Origin: an uncultured Dehalococcoidia bacterium
GTDB taxonomy: Bacteria > Chloroflexota > Dehalococcoidia > Lucifugimonadales > JADFKI01
DNA: 64,000 nt
Reading direction: 5' to 3'
NCBI GenBank assembly: GCA_958295865.1
Contig: CATQHF010000005.1
Span: 124,001 to 188,000, forward strand
Shown: positions 17,680 through 26,817 of the stretch, piece by piece
How positions within the stretch are numbered: the first letter of the stretch is position 1
How the letters are laid out: each line of letters opens with the position of its first letter
The notes under the pieces: generated by a model
The model's database searches: none
What the model saw: the letters and a program-made list of their open reading frames with translations, nothing else
What the model was told of the DNA's origin: nothing
Program-made: the position numbers and the translations under genes

Positions 17680-19383
17680 CTACGGAATCACGCTGTCGCC
17701 GTTTATCAGGCGAATAATATCGAAGTAGCTCACCACCACGATGAGACCAATCAGCACCAGAAAGCCTACCAGATGCGCCATGCCCTCGCGTCTTGGCGAA
17801 ATGGGCTTGCCGCCGCGCAAGAACTCGATGATGACGAACATCAGCCTGCCGCCGTCCAGCGCGGGGATGGGCAGCAGGTTTATGATGCCCAGGCTGATGC
17901 TGATGATTGCCGTCAGTTGCAGCAGGGGCGAGATGCCTATCTGCGCCACCTGCCCGGTTACGCGCGCTATGCCCACAGGGCCGGACAGTCCGGGGTCGGG
18001 GCCGCCCGATACCCAGCGCACTATGCTGCTGCGCGTTAGGGTCAGCACATCCCACATCTGCTGAAAAGACATCGGCACAGCCTGGAGCAGCGAGAAGTTG
18101 CGCTCGACCATCTGCGTGTCCACCGTGCCAATCATCACGCCCATCGCGCCCTGCGTCAGCGTGTCGCCAATCTGAAAATTGGCTTCGTAGCGCCGCGCAT
18201 CGGCGAGCGACACCTCACGCTCCGGGTCGGATACATGCTCAACCACCGTCAGATCAGGGGGCCTTACGCGCGGCACAAGCGTTACAATCTCTTCTCTGCC
18301 GGATGTGTACTGCGGCACCGACTCGCCCGTGATGAATGTGCCGCGCTGTATGGTCAACTCCGTCGGCGAGCCGAGGCTGGACATCACCTCTTGAATCAGG
18401 TCGGCGTGCGTGTCTAGTTCTTCCCCGTTCACGGCGACTATCGTATCGCCTGATGTTATGCCCACCCGTTCGGCCGGGGAGCCGGGCGCGACCGCCGTGA
18501 TTATCACTCTGCCGGTGGTGACATCGTGCGGCAGGGCGAACAGCGCGGTGAATATGATGACCGGCAGCAGCAGGTTCATGAACGACCCGGCGCACAGCAC
18601 AACCACGCGCTTCAGTACGCTTTGCTTGGCGAAACTGACCTCATTCGGCGCGGCGTCCCGCAGGCGGCGGTCGTAAGCCTCGCGCCTTTCGGGGTCGGAC
18701 AGCACCGCATATACATGCTCTACATAGCGCGTAAGCCGTCCGCGATTTTCCGGCCTCTTCTTCTCGATGATTTGAAGCAGTTCCTCGTAAGCCGCTTGAA
18801 GCTGTTCTTGATTGGCGTCCTGCTTCACCTCCATCAAGCCGTAGTAGTCGGGCGGCTCTGCCGGCTCCATCTCTACATCTTTTATCAGCTCATCGTACTT
18901 CGCGCGCTTCTCAGGATTGGACAGCTCGCTATACGCAATCTGCAAGGTATGGAGCATGGAATGACGCCGCTCCGGTTCCCTCAGATTGATGAGTTCCACA
19001 AGGTCGACGTATGCCTTGCGGATGTCCTCTTGCGATGCGGTGCGCGGCACGGCGAACAAGCCATAGAAGTCGGGGAGGTCGTGGCGACCGCGCACGAGGA
19101 TGACATTTTTGTCAGGCTTTTGGCGCACATACGCGCCCTCTTCGATGCCCTCGCCATGCTCGCCGACCATGCGAACGAAGCCGCCTAGGGGAATCCAGTT
19201 TATCGAGTAGATAGTGCCGCCCGGCGAAAATCGGAAGCCGATGAGTCGCGGGGGGAAGCCGAACCCGAATTCTTTGACCGTGATGCCGAACCACTTGGCA
19301 GTCAGAAAGTGACCCATCTCATGGATGAAGATGAGGAAGCCAAGCACGGGGAACACCATCAGCCAGGCCGGAAGTCCAAACAT
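17680..19383 (-). CDS. rseP: RseP-type site-2 protease with two inserted, HPD-less J-domain-like modules
   Basis: 567 residues from the ATG at 19383, with GGAGGT 8 bases upstream. Order: TM1 with zinc motif HEMGH (21-25); a membrane re-entrant region SINWIPLGGFVRM (about 60-72); an insertion of about 165 residues; TM2 KRVVVLCAGSFMNLLLP (about 258-283); one PDZ domain (about 288-375); and TM3/4 with NLLPIPALDGG (502-512), supplying the third metal ligand. The insertion holds two J-domain-like repeats: DFYGLFAVPRTASQEDIRKA to LSNPEKRAKYDE (about 105-165), and DYYGLMEVKQDANQEQLQAA to LSDPERREAYDR (about 179-239). Neither has the HPD tripeptide needed to stimulate Hsp70. Standard RseP has only a short loop here. 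The protease core cleaves membrane proteins within the bilayer; the role of the insertion is unknown. Located 4 bases after dxr. Confidence 0.92.
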   Translation of the reverse strand: MFGLPAWLMVFPVLGFLIFIHEMGHFLTAKWFGITVKEFGFGFPPRLIGFRFSPGGTIYSINWIPLGGFVRMVGEHGEGIEEGAYVRQKPDKNVILVRGRHDLPDFYGLFAVPRTASQEDIRKAYVDLVELINLREPERRHSMLHTLQIAYSELSNPEKRAKYDELIKDVEMEPAEPPDYYGLMEVKQDANQEQLQAAYEELLQIIEKKRPENRGRLTRYVEHVYAVLSDPERREAYDRRLRDAAPNEVSFAKQSVLKRVVVLCAGSFMNLLLPVIIFTALFALPHDVTTGRVIITAVAPGSPAERVGITSGDTIVAVNGEELDTHADLIQEVMSSLGSPTELTIQRGTFITGESVPQYTSGREEIVTLVPRVRPPDLTVVEHVSDPEREVSLADARRYEANFQIGDTLTQGAMGVMIGTVDTQMVERNFSLLQAVPMSFQQMWDVLTLTRSSIVRWVSGGPDPGLSGPVGIARVTGQVAQIGISPLLQLTAIISISLGIINLLPIPALDGGRLMFVIIEFLRGGKPISPRREGMAHLVGFLVLIGLIVVVSYFDIIRLINGDSVIP

Positions 19384-19387
19384 GCGC

Positions 19388-20530
19388 CTACACCTCCACC
19401 GTGCCATTCGCGCGCTGTCTTGCGGCGTCGGCGGCATCCATCGTATCTTGCAACGACGGTTCTTCGATGTTTCTATGTCCGCGCAGCGATTCCGCAATCA
19501 GCGCGGGAATTTCCATAAAGCTAATTTTGCCGTCCAGAAAGAGCGCGACCGCCGCGTCGTCCGCGCCGCAGAGCGCAGCCGCCCATGTGCCGCCCCGACG
19601 CGCCACTTGGATAGCCAAGCCGAAGCAGGGGTATCGCTCCGGCTCCAGGCGCTCGAAACTGAGCGCGCCCGTCGCCACGGGGTCGAAGCGGGTTACGCTG
19701 TCGTTGGGGACGCGGCGCGGGTAGAACAGCGCGTACTGTATCGGCAGGCGCATGTCCGGCGGGCTTATCTGCGCCTTTACCGAGCCGTCCACGAACTCCA
19801 CCATGGAGTGAATCATGCTCTGCGGATGGATGACCACCTCGATGTCGTCCCAGGGCACGCCAAACAGCCAGTGCGCCTCTATCACCTCGAACGCCTTGTT
19901 CATCATCGTCGCCGAATCGACGGTTATCTTCGCGCCCATGCGCCAGGTGGGATGCTGCAACGCCTGTTCATGGGTAACGTCCGGGAGTTTATCAATCGGT
20001 GTGTCGCGGAACGCTCCGCCCGACGCCGTGATGATAAGCCTGGAAACGGGTTTTTCTTCACCGCGCAGGCATTGCCAGATGGCGTTAGGCTCGCTGTCCA
20101 GCGGCAGCAGGGCTACATCGCGCTCGCGCGCCGCCTGCGTGAGCAGTTCTCCAGAGATTACCACCGCCTCCTTGTTCGCCAGCGCGATGTGCTTGCCCGC
20201 CTCGATGCCCGCGAAAGTGGCAGGCACGGCGACATCGCCCGTTGTCGCCGCAACCACGATGTCCACATCCGCGCTGACCGCCAGGTTCTCCATGTCGCAG
20301 TCGGCGCAACCGTAGTCGCCGAGAAACGCCTTCTCCGACGGGCTGCCCTGACACGACGCCAGCGCGGGCCGGAACTCACGAATTTGCCGCTTCAGCAGCG
20401 CGTGATTTCTCCCTGCCGCAAGCCCCACGACATTGAAGTCGTCAGGGTATGAGCGCACGATGTCCAGCGTCTGTCTGCCTACCGAGCCGGTGGAGCCTAG
20501 GACAGCAAGCCCTTTTGTTGCACTTCCCAT
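19388..20530 (-). CDS. dxr: 1-deoxy-D-xylulose 5-phosphate reductoisomerase
   Basis: 380 residues from the ATG at 20530 (MGSATKGLAVLGSTGSVG); the open frame extends further upstream but inside cdsA. GSTGSVG binds NADPH; LLPLDSEPNAIWQCL, TASGGAFRDTP, TVDSATMMNKAFEVIEAHWL and PQSMIHSMVEFVDGS are metal and substrate-binding blocks. It catalyses the first committed step of the MEP pathway. It overlaps the end of cdsA by 34 bases and is followed 4 bases later by rseP, a tight operon with expected translational coupling. Confidence 0.95.
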   Translation of the reverse strand: MGSATKGLAVLGSTGSVGRQTLDIVRSYPDDFNVVGLAAGRNHALLKRQIREFRPALASCQGSPSEKAFLGDYGCADCDMENLAVSADVDIVVAATTGDVAVPATFAGIEAGKHIALANKEAVVISGELLTQAARERDVALLPLDSEPNAIWQCLRGEEKPVSRLIITASGGAFRDTPIDKLPDVTHEQALQHPTWRMGAKITVDSATMMNKAFEVIEAHWLFGVPWDDIEVVIHPQSMIHSMVEFVDGSVKAQISPPDMRLPIQYALFYPRRVPNDSVTRFDPVATGALSFERLEPERYPCFGLAIQVARRGGTWAAALCGADDAAVALFLDGKISFMEIPALIAESLRGHRNIEEPSLQDTMDAADAARQRANGTVEV

Positions 20531-21327
20531 ATTACGAAATAATACACTGCTGGCAGGGTGAAAACAATTGAATCGATCCTGTCGAGGATGCCCCCGTGTC
20601 CCGGCATCAGTATCCCCGAGTCCTTGACGCCCGCCTTGCGTTTCATGCTTGATTCCACGAGGTCGCCAAACTGCGCCATCGCGCCGATTATCAAGCCCAG
20701 AACCAGCGCTTCCCATATTATAGCGTCTATATCCAGCAGGTTGACAGCGAAGACGCTCGCAAACACAGCCCCTACCAGTCCCGCAATCGCGCCTTCCCGC
20801 GTCTTGTTCGGGCTTACGCTCGGCGCAAGCGGCGTCTTGCCTATGGCGCGTCCTATGAAGAACGCCGTCGTGTCGGTGGCAAACACCGCTATGAGCAGCA
20901 GCAGCGTCCACTCCATGCCCTGCTCCAAGTCGCGCAGCAGGAGCGCGTATGAGAGCAAGCCGCCTACATATAGGGAGGTTGCCAGCGCGATGCCAAATGC
21001 GGGATAAGGACGCGCCTCGTTTCTGCTGATCGACAGGCGGCGCGCCACCAGCGCGAACACGGCGATTGCGGCGAAATGGTAGTAGGGTGTAAGCGGGATC
21101 TCATCGTCCACCACCCAGCCTTGTACGCCCGCGATGAACAGCGCGGACAGGATTACGGGGATTGCGAAGTGGAACTTGTCGCCCCAGAGGGCGGCAAGGC
21201 GCGTCAGTTCCAGAGCGGCGATGATAGCCACGATGAACACAAAGGCGGAGAACCATGGCGAGCCGAGCCATACGGCGGCGAGCAGTATGGGCAAGCCAAT
21301 GGAGGCGCTGACTATTCGGTTGGTCAT
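20497..21327 (-). CDS. cdsA: Phosphatidate cytidylyltransferase
   Basis: 276 residues, about eight hydrophobic helices. The C-terminal signature is present: SPNKTREGAIAGLVGA and FGDLVESSMKRKAGVKDSG followed by PGHGGILDRIDS, with the metal-binding Asp residues. It makes CDP-diacylglycerol from CTP and phosphatidic acid at the inner membrane. GAGGGG lies 5 bases before the ATG. Position between uppS and dxr is the usual bacterial order. Confidence 0.95.
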   Translation of the reverse strand: MTNRIVSASIGLPILLAAVWLGSPWFSAFVFIVAIIAALELTRLAALWGDKFHFAIPVILSALFIAGVQGWVVDDEIPLTPYYHFAAIAVFALVARRLSISRNEARPYPAFGIALATSLYVGGLLSYALLLRDLEQGMEWTLLLLIAVFATDTTAFFIGRAIGKTPLAPSVSPNKTREGAIAGLVGAVFASVFAVNLLDIDAIIWEALVLGLIIGAMAQFGDLVESSMKRKAGVKDSGILMPGHGGILDRIDSIVFTLPAVYYFVIWEVQQKGLLS

Positions 21328-21357
21328 GCTGCCCCTCTGCGCGCAGGCTGACGCCCG

Positions 21358-22116
21358 TCAAACCTTGCCGAAGCGCCTGTGACGACTGGCATATACATCG
21401 AGCGCTTTCGCCACCTCAGCCTCATCGAAGTCGGGCCAGTACACCGGCGTGAAGTAGTATTCGGCGTAGGCGGCCTGCCATATCAGGAAGTTGCTCAGGC
21501 GCTGCTCGCCGGAAGTGCGTATGATGAGGTCAGGGTCAGGCATTCCATTCGTGTACATATAGCGGCGGAACAGATCTTCGCTGACATCTTCCGGCTTCAC
21601 ATCGTCCGCAATCATGGAGCGCGCCGCCTCCACTATCTCCGCTCTGCCGCCGTAGTCGAGGGCGACGCACACGGTCATGCCGGAGTTGTCCTTCGTCAGT
21701 TCGATGCTTCGGCATATCGCGCGGCGGAGCGTCGGCGAAAGCCTGTCGAGCCTGCCCAAATGACGCAGTCGCACCCCTTCACGATGCAGCTCGTCGACCT
21801 CGCTCTGTATGACATCGTTGAGAATCTTGAAGAGCGCTCTGACTTCATCGTCGGGGCGATCCCAGTTCTCGGTGGAGAACGCGTACAGGGTGAGGTAGCG
21901 GACGCCGCGCTTGCCAAACGCGCGGATTACGCGGCGCAGGTTCTCGCTGCCCGCTCGATGGCCGTCGCTGCGGCTTTTGCCATGCGTCGCAGCCCAGCGC
22001 CCGTTGCCGTCCATGATGACTGCTACATGGCGAGGCACTGCTCCGGCTGCTTGCGTCTGTTCGGGTGTGCTTGCGGAAGTAATCAATTCCACTCGGTAGC
22101 GTTTCCATTTCGGCAA
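21358..22116 (-). CDS. uppS: Isoprenyl (undecaprenyl) diphosphate synthase, cis-type
   Basis: 252 residues. VAVIMDGNGRWA (catalytic Asp), GHRAGSENLRRVI, YLTLYAFSTENWDRP and the late DPDLIIRTSGEQRLSNFLIW are the UppS/Rer2 conserved blocks. It builds the C55 carrier for cell-wall and glycan synthesis. The start is uncertain: no ATG is in frame before the conserved region, so TTG at 22116 or GTG at 22092 is used. Confidence 0.94.
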   Translation of the reverse strand: MPKWKRYRVELITSASTPEQTQAAGAVPRHVAVIMDGNGRWAATHGKSRSDGHRAGSENLRRVIRAFGKRGVRYLTLYAFSTENWDRPDDEVRALFKILNDVIQSEVDELHREGVRLRHLGRLDRLSPTLRRAICRSIELTKDNSGMTVCVALDYGGRAEIVEAARSMIADDVKPEDVSEDLFRRYMYTNGMPDPDLIIRTSGEQRLSNFLIWQAAYAEYYFTPVYWPDFDEAEVAKALDVYASRHRRFGKV

Positions 22117-22162
22117 GCCTATCGAACCACCCGATTGGAGACGCTTTCGGAGGCTGGACGCC

Positions 22163-22726
22163 TCACACTTCCATCACTTCTGTTTCTTTGCCCTGCTTCA
22201 TCGCGTTCATCTGGTCAGAGAAGGCGTTCGTGATGTTTTGAAGTTGTTCCTGCGCGCGGCGGCTCTCATCCTGGGACAGATCCTTGTTCTTCTCCATCGC
22301 GCGGAAGTTTGCCACGCTGTCCCGTCGGATATTCCGCAGCGACACCAGACCATCCTCTACCTTGCGCCCGACTAGCCTGACGAGTTCCTTGCGCCGTTCC
22401 TCGGTCAGCACGGGGATGTTTAGGCGTATCGCCGTGCCGTCGTTGTTCGGCATCAGGCCCAGGTCAGATGTCATGATGCTGCGCTCAACATCCTTGATCG
22501 ACTGCTTATCCCAGGGCTGTATCATCAGCACACGCGCTTCCGGCACGGAGATGGAAGCGAGCTGGTTCATCGGCGTTTGCACGCCGTAGTAGTCAACGGT
22601 CAGCGTCTCGACGAGGGCGGGGGACGCGCGCCCCGTGCGAATGGTGTTCAATTCGCGCTGCAATGCGTCGACGGACTTTCGCATTCGTGCGTCGGCGTCA
22701 AGCAGAACTTCTTCAGGTGTATCCAT
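22163..22726 (-). CDS. frr: Ribosome recycling factor
   Basis: 187 residues, full length. LQRELNTIRTGRASPALVE, QLASISVPEARVLMIQPWDK, DLGLMPNNDGTAIRLNIPVL, and LTEERRKELVRLVGRKVEDG are all RRF signatures. With EF-G it splits post-termination ribosomes. GGAGGAG is well placed before the ATG. It lies between pyrH and uppS in the canonical order. Confidence 0.96.
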   Translation of the reverse strand: MDTPEEVLLDADARMRKSVDALQRELNTIRTGRASPALVETLTVDYYGVQTPMNQLASISVPEARVLMIQPWDKQSIKDVERSIMTSDLGLMPNNDGTAIRLNIPVLTEERRKELVRLVGRKVEDGLVSLRNIRRDSVANFRAMEKNKDLSQDESRRAQEQLQNITNAFSDQMNAMKQGKETEVMEV

Positions 22727-22755
22727 AATTGCACTCCTCCGGACAGCGCAAGGCT

Positions 22756-23499
22756 TCAGAGCGCGGGCGCAGAAGCAACCACAGACCCTACCAGCCTATC
22801 GCCTGCGATTATTTTTTCGATGCTTCCGGTTTCGAACAGGTCAAACACGATTATTGGCAGGTCGTTGTCCATACACAGCGAGAGCGCGGTCGAGTCCATC
22901 ACGCCCAGCCGTCGCTCTAACGCTTCTTGATGCGTCAGGAACTTAATCTTGGCGGCATCCGGCACGAGCCTAGGGTCGGCGTCGTATATGCCGTCAACAT
23001 TGTTCTTTGCCATCAGCAACACTTTGGCTTCGATCTCCACCGAGCGCAGCGCGGCGGCGGTGTCGGTCGTCATGAAGGGATTGCCGGTGCCGCCCGCGAA
23101 TATGACTACGCGCCCCTTTTCCAAGTGGCGTATGGCGCGCCGCCGAATGTACGGCTCGGCTATCTGCTGCACGGTTATCGCGCTCTGCGTTCGCACCGGC
23201 AAGCCATGATGCCGTTCAAGCGCGTCTTGCAGGGCGAGCGAATTGATTATAGTGGCGAGCATCCCGGCGTAGTCGGCGGTCGAGCGATCCATGCCCCGCG
23301 ATTCCGCTTCCCATCCCCGAAGGATGTTGCCCCCGCCAACCACAATCCCGGTCTGCACGCCAAGATCGCAAATCGTCTTTATCTGCTGCGCCATATAGGC
23401 TACGGCATCGGAATCGGTGCCATAGCCGCGCTCGCCTGTGAACGATTCGCCACTCAGCTTTAGCAGCACCCGGTCGTACTTTGCGCCGCCGTATTGCAA
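22756..23499 (-). CDS. pyrH: Uridylate kinase
   Basis: 247 residues. Amino-acid-kinase fold with [58 protein letters not shown] and DGIYDADPR, which are diagnostic for bacterial UMP kinase. It phosphorylates UMP to UDP. No ATG is available near the N-terminus; TTG at 23499 with GGGAGAG upstream is the likely start. It begins 7 bases after the tsf stop. Confidence 0.95.
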   Translation of the reverse strand: MQYGGAKYDRVLLKLSGESFTGERGYGTDSDAVAYMAQQIKTICDLGVQTGIVVGGGNILRGWEAESRGMDRSTADYAGMLATIINSLALQDALERHHGLPVRTQSAITVQQIAEPYIRRRAIRHLEKGRVVIFAGGTGNPFMTTDTAAALRSVEIEAKVLLMAKNNVDGIYDADPRLVPDAAKIKFLTHQEALERRLGVMDSTALSLCMDNDLPIIVFDLFETGSIEKIIAGDRLVGSVVASAPAL

Positions 23500-23506
23500 G
23501 AGCGCG

Positions 23507-24010
23507 TCACTCTCCCAGCGAGAAACGGGTGAACCTTCGCACGCGGATGTTTTCGCCCAGCTTGCCTATGCCCTCGTTCACCAGATCCTGTATGGATTTA
23601 GTCGGATCTTTGATGAAGGGCTGCTGCATGAGGACGGTCTCCGGGCTGTCGGCGTCTTCGCCTTCCGGCACTTCGCCGCCGTCCACATAGGAGGGCGACA
23701 TCGCGGCGACCTGCATCGCTATGTCGTGCGCCAGTTCCTTGAAGTCGTCCGTGCGAGCGACGAAATCCGTCTCGCAGTTCACCTCCAGCAAGACGCCGAT
23801 GCGCCCGCCGCTGTGTATGTACGACTCGACGATACCCTCTTCGGTGGAGCGTGACGCTTTCTTCACCGCGCTGGCTATGCCCTGCTTGGCGAGGATCTCC
23901 TCCGCTCTGTCCAGGTCGCCTCCGGACTCTTCCAGTGCGCGCTTGCAATCCATAATGCCCGCGCTTGTGCGTTCTCTGAGTTCTTTTATAGTGGCTACGC
24001 TGAGTTCCAA
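23507..24010 (-). CDS. tsf: Elongation factor Ts, short form
   Basis: 167 residues from a TTG codon at 24010 (reads [20 protein letters not shown]), which has TAGGAGT 5 bases upstream. The longer open frame to 24106 has no such support and overlaps rps[21 protein letters not shown] and [14 protein letters not shown] are the EF-Ts signatures. It exchanges GDP on EF-Tu. It is much shorter than E. coli EF-Ts (283 residues), lacking most of the second core subdomain, as in other short forms. Confidence 0.94.
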   Translation of the reverse strand: MELSVATIKELRERTSAGIMDCKRALEESGGDLDRAEEILAKQGIASAVKKASRSTEEGIVESYIHSGGRIGVLLEVNCETDFVARTDDFKELAHDIAMQVAAMSPSYVDGGEVPEGEDADSPETVLMQQPFIKDPTKSIQDLVNEGIGKLGENIRVRRFTRFSLGE

Positions 24011-24032
24011 CTCTACTCCTAAGATATGTGAT

Positions 24033-24911
24033 TTATTCAGTTGTTGCGTTTGCTGTCGCCGCGGGCGCTTCCGCTGCGGCCGGCGGCGTTTCGCCAAGCG
24101 TTCCATTTTCGCGCTCGGCGGCGGCTTCGCCCATCTCTTCGTATTCGAACGCCGTATGCCTGTTCGTTCCCTCGACTATGGCGTTCGTAATTCGCCCGGT
24201 GATGAGTCTGATGGAACGGATGGCGTCGTCGTTGCCCGGAATGGGGTAGTCTATCAGGTCGGGATCGCAGTCCGAATCCACCAGCGCAACGATGGGAATG
24301 CCCACGCGCCGCGCCTCCGCGACCGCAATCGCCTCTTTGCCCACATCGATGACGAACAGCACGCCCGGCATTTCCGTCATCTCTTTGATGCCGCCAAGAT
24401 ACCTGTTCAGGCGGGCGATAGAGGCTTCCCTTTTCAGGGATTCCTTCTTCGTGTAGCTCACGAATTCGCCCTTGGCTTGCCGCGTCTCCAAGTCGACGAG
24501 GTAGTCGATGCGCGACTGGATGGTTTTGAAGTTCGTGAGCGTGCCGCCGAGCCAGCGCGTCGTGATGTGGAAGGCGTTCGCGCGTTCCGACTCATTGACG
24601 ATAGTGTCCTGCGCCTGCTTCTTCGTTCCCACCATCAGGATCTTCTTGCCGTCGGCCGCCACATCGCTGACGAAACTCGCGGCTTCTTCCAGCATCCGCA
24701 GCGTCTTTTGCAAGTCGATGATGTGTATGCCGTTGCGGTGGGTGAATATGTAGCGCCGCATCTTCGGATTCCAGCGTCGCTTCTGATGTCCGAAGTGGAC
24801 GCCCGCCTCTAGCAGCGACTTCATCGTGATATTCGTCGGCGCGCTATCCATGGGACGCTGTTGCTGAATCACAACGCTCGGCTGTGTTGCGACCGGTACG
24901 GTTTCTTGCAT
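24033..24911 (-). CDS. rpsB: 30S ribosomal protein S2, with N-terminal extension
   Basis: 292 residues. [20 protein letters not shown] starts the conserved core at residue 30, followed by [48 protein letters not shown] and [11 protein letters not shown]. The first 29 residues (Gln/Val-rich) and an Ala/Glu-rich tail of about 45 residues are extra. AGGAAGG lies upstream of the chosen ATG. It is the first gene of the rpsB-tsf-pyrH-frr unit. Confidence 0.95.
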   Translation of the reverse strand: MQETVPVATQPSVVIQQQRPMDSAPTNITMKSLLEAGVHFGHQKRRWNPKMRRYIFTHRNGIHIIDLQKTLRMLEEAASFVSDVAADGKKILMVGTKKQAQDTIVNESERANAFHITTRWLGGTLTNFKTIQSRIDYLVDLETRQAKGEFVSYTKKESLKREASIARLNRYLGGIKEMTEMPGVLFVIDVGKEAIAVAEARRVGIPIVALVDSDCDPDLIDYPIPGNDDAIRSIRLITGRITNAIVEGTNRHTAFEYEEMGEAAAERENGTLGETPPAAAEAPAATANATTE

Positions 24912-24959
24912 ATATGCCTTCCTAGACTACCTCAAACGGATTTACTCAATATCCAGCGC

Positions 24960-24988
24960 AGTATATCACACCCCGACATGCTGGGCAA
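24960..24988 (-). promoter_or_regulatory. Promoter of the rpsB operon
   Basis: On the minus strand, TTGCCC (24988-24983), a 17-base spacer and TATACT (24965-24960). The start point would lie about 40 bases upstream of the rpsB ATG. Confidence 0.65.
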
Positions 24989-25058
24989 TTCTTGGCGACA
25001 CGCCAAATCGCCATCCGTATCACTCCAACTTTGTACTTTGTGGCTGATGCCGGCTCTG

Positions 25059-26483
25059 TCAAGCCCCGGCATACAGCCGACTTTTAGCCATATCTACGAC
25101 CTGATAGGGTAGCCCGCTCGCGTCGGCCGCGCGACGTCCCTTCGCCGTCACCAGCAGCGTGCCGCCGCTGCCGACGACCTGACCTTCGACCATGATGGGC
25201 TTGCCCGCCACGAAACTCATTGTGGGCTGGTTCGTGTTCGGATTGATTATCGTGATGTCGGCGTCAGCTCCCTCGCTGAAGTGTCCCTTGTTCGCCAGTC
25301 CAAGCATACGCGCGGGCGTCAGCGACAGCTTCGTCGCCATCTCCAGCGGCGTCAGCGCGCCGAACGCTACCAGCGCCATGCTCGACTGTATCGCTACATT
25401 GCGCGGATGGCAGCCGCCGTCCGTGCTTACCGCGTCCACGATGAATTCGCCCGCCGCGTTCTTCGCAGTCGTCAGCTTGAACGCGGTTGACGGCAGGTTC
25501 ACAGGGAAACTCATGCCCACCTGCGTATTCGCGCGCTCGTACAGCGTCAGCGCTTCCCTGCCCTTCAGATACACCACATGCCCGCCGCGCTGCCCGATGA
25601 CCGATGCGTAGCCGTCCAGTATCGCCTGCCCCATCCCCTCGCGCGTGGGCGCATAGCCGCGCATCGCCAGGCAGTTGCGCGGCACATTCGCCTGCACATT
25701 CCCTTCGAAGTCGCAGCTGCCGCTCGTGCCGTTCTGTATGGCGTGGTACGCCTCGGAGTTCAGCTGAGAGCGCATTTCTTCCAGTATGCCCAGCGCCTCG
25801 TCGCACTCCGCGTCCGCGTCCTCAATCACACCCCGGCAGTATGAGTTCACATGACACACATGAAGCCGCCCCTTGCCCACCAGCCGCGGTATCTCCCGCA
25901 CACCTCCCAAGTGGCTGCCGGATTCGCGGGTGCCGATGTGAAAGGCGACATAGGCGAGCTGGTCGTTGCAAGCGTGGATGATGTCCGATGTCGTCTGCGG
26001 GCTGAAGGGATGGTAGCCGCCGAGTATCTTGACGCCGATGCAGCCCTGCCGCAGCGCGCCCGCGACGATGTCGCGCGCTTCCGGCGGAGACGGCTCCGCC
26101 GCCGGCATAGTCGCGCCAGGGATGAGCGCGAACAGCCCGGCGACATTCAGCCCGGCGCCCTTGCGCTTGATGCCGTCGACCAGACTGTACCCCGTGCCGC
26201 CCATATCCAGCACGGTAGTCGTGCCCGCCCGCGCGAGCATCGCATAGCCCAGCGCCGGATCCCAGTTGCGCGACAGCCCCGCCACATGCGCGTGCGTGTC
26301 GATCTGCCCCGGCATCACCCAGCGACCGGACACATCCACAACCTCGTCGCCATCGAACGGGTCGAGCTCCGGCGCAACCCGCGCAATCATTCCCGCCTTG
26401 ATGCCAATATCCGCTACGCCCTCGAACCCATTCGCCGGGTCCAGCGCCATTCCTCCGCTCAATATGAGGTCATACTTCGCCAT
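25059..26483 (-). CDS. Amidohydrolase-superfamily enzyme (dihydroorotase/D-aminoacylase-like)
   Basis: 474 residues from the ATG at 26483; the longer frame would start inside a MITE. GRWVMPGQIDTHAHV carries the HxH metal motif, GVKILGGYHP offers a Lys for carboxylation, CHVNSYCRG and the late VSTDGGCHP supply other ligands, and the C-terminus (LGLANKGHFSEGADADITII) closes the small beta domain. It hydrolyses cyclic or acyl amide bonds in most relatives; the substrate is not identifiable here. It is divergent from the F420-type oxidoreductase gene across a region with two MITE-2 copies. Confidence 0.85.
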   Translation of the reverse strand: MAKYDLILSGGMALDPANGFEGVADIGIKAGMIARVAPELDPFDGDEVVDVSGRWVMPGQIDTHAHVAGLSRNWDPALGYAMLARAGTTTVLDMGGTGYSLVDGIKRKGAGLNVAGLFALIPGATMPAAEPSPPEARDIVAGALRQGCIGVKILGGYHPFSPQTTSDIIHACNDQLAYVAFHIGTRESGSHLGGVREIPRLVGKGRLHVCHVNSYCRGVIEDADAECDEALGILEEMRSQLNSEAYHAIQNGTSGSCDFEGNVQANVPRNCLAMRGYAPTREGMGQAILDGYASVIGQRGGHVVYLKGREALTLYERANTQVGMSFPVNLPSTAFKLTTAKNAAGEFIVDAVSTDGGCHPRNVAIQSSMALVAFGALTPLEMATKLSLTPARMLGLANKGHFSEGADADITIINPNTNQPTMSFVAGKPIMVEGQVVGSGGTLLVTAKGRRAADASGLPYQVVDMAKSRLYAGA

Positions 26484-26506
26484 GTCATATCCGTCCTGTC
26501 TATCCT

Positions 26507-26605
26507 GAGAAAATTGCATTAGCGCAGTTTAGCCGTCGATGGGCAAGCATTTTCACCCCCATCCTAACCTTCCCCCAAAGGGGGAAGGGCTAACGCAATT
26601 TTCTC
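26507..26605. mobile_element. MITE-2 copy B
   Basis: 99 bases with terminal inverted repeats GAGAAAATTGCATTAG and CTAACGCAATTTTCTC. The interior holds the C-rich/G-rich hairpin. The flanks TCTATCCT and CCTATCCT match in 7 of 8 positions, a probable target duplication. It abuts the 5' end of the amidohydrolase gene. Confidence 0.8.
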
Positions 26606-26643
26606 CTATCCTGTACATCAATGTCAGATCCTAGTTCGTTATG

Positions 26644-26772
26644 GAGAAAATTGCATTAGTACAGTTTAGCCGTCGATGGGCAAGCATTTTCACCCCCATC
26701 CTAACCTTCCCCCAAAGGGGGAAGGGACTAATGACCTTCCTCTATCAAGGGGGAGGGACTAATGCAATCTTC
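26644..26772. mobile_element. MITE-2 copy C, with 9-bp target duplication
   Basis: 129 bases, beginning GAGAAAATTGCATTAG and ending ACTAATGCAATCTTC. It is flanked on both sides by an exact TTCGTTATG (26635-26643 and 26773-26781). About 30 extra bases (a duplicated hairpin arm) make it longer than the other copies. It lies just upstream of the oxidoreductase gene, whose ribosome-binding site follows directly. Confidence 0.85.
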
Positions 26773-26817
26773 TTCGTTATGTTACACTACCGCCATACTC
26801 AACAGGAGGCTTGACAA

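Noticed and set aside
25045-25075. ATGCCGG/CCGGCAT inverted repeat as the terminator of the amidohydrolase gene
   Set aside because: It overlaps the stop codon and lacks a T-tract in the right direction.
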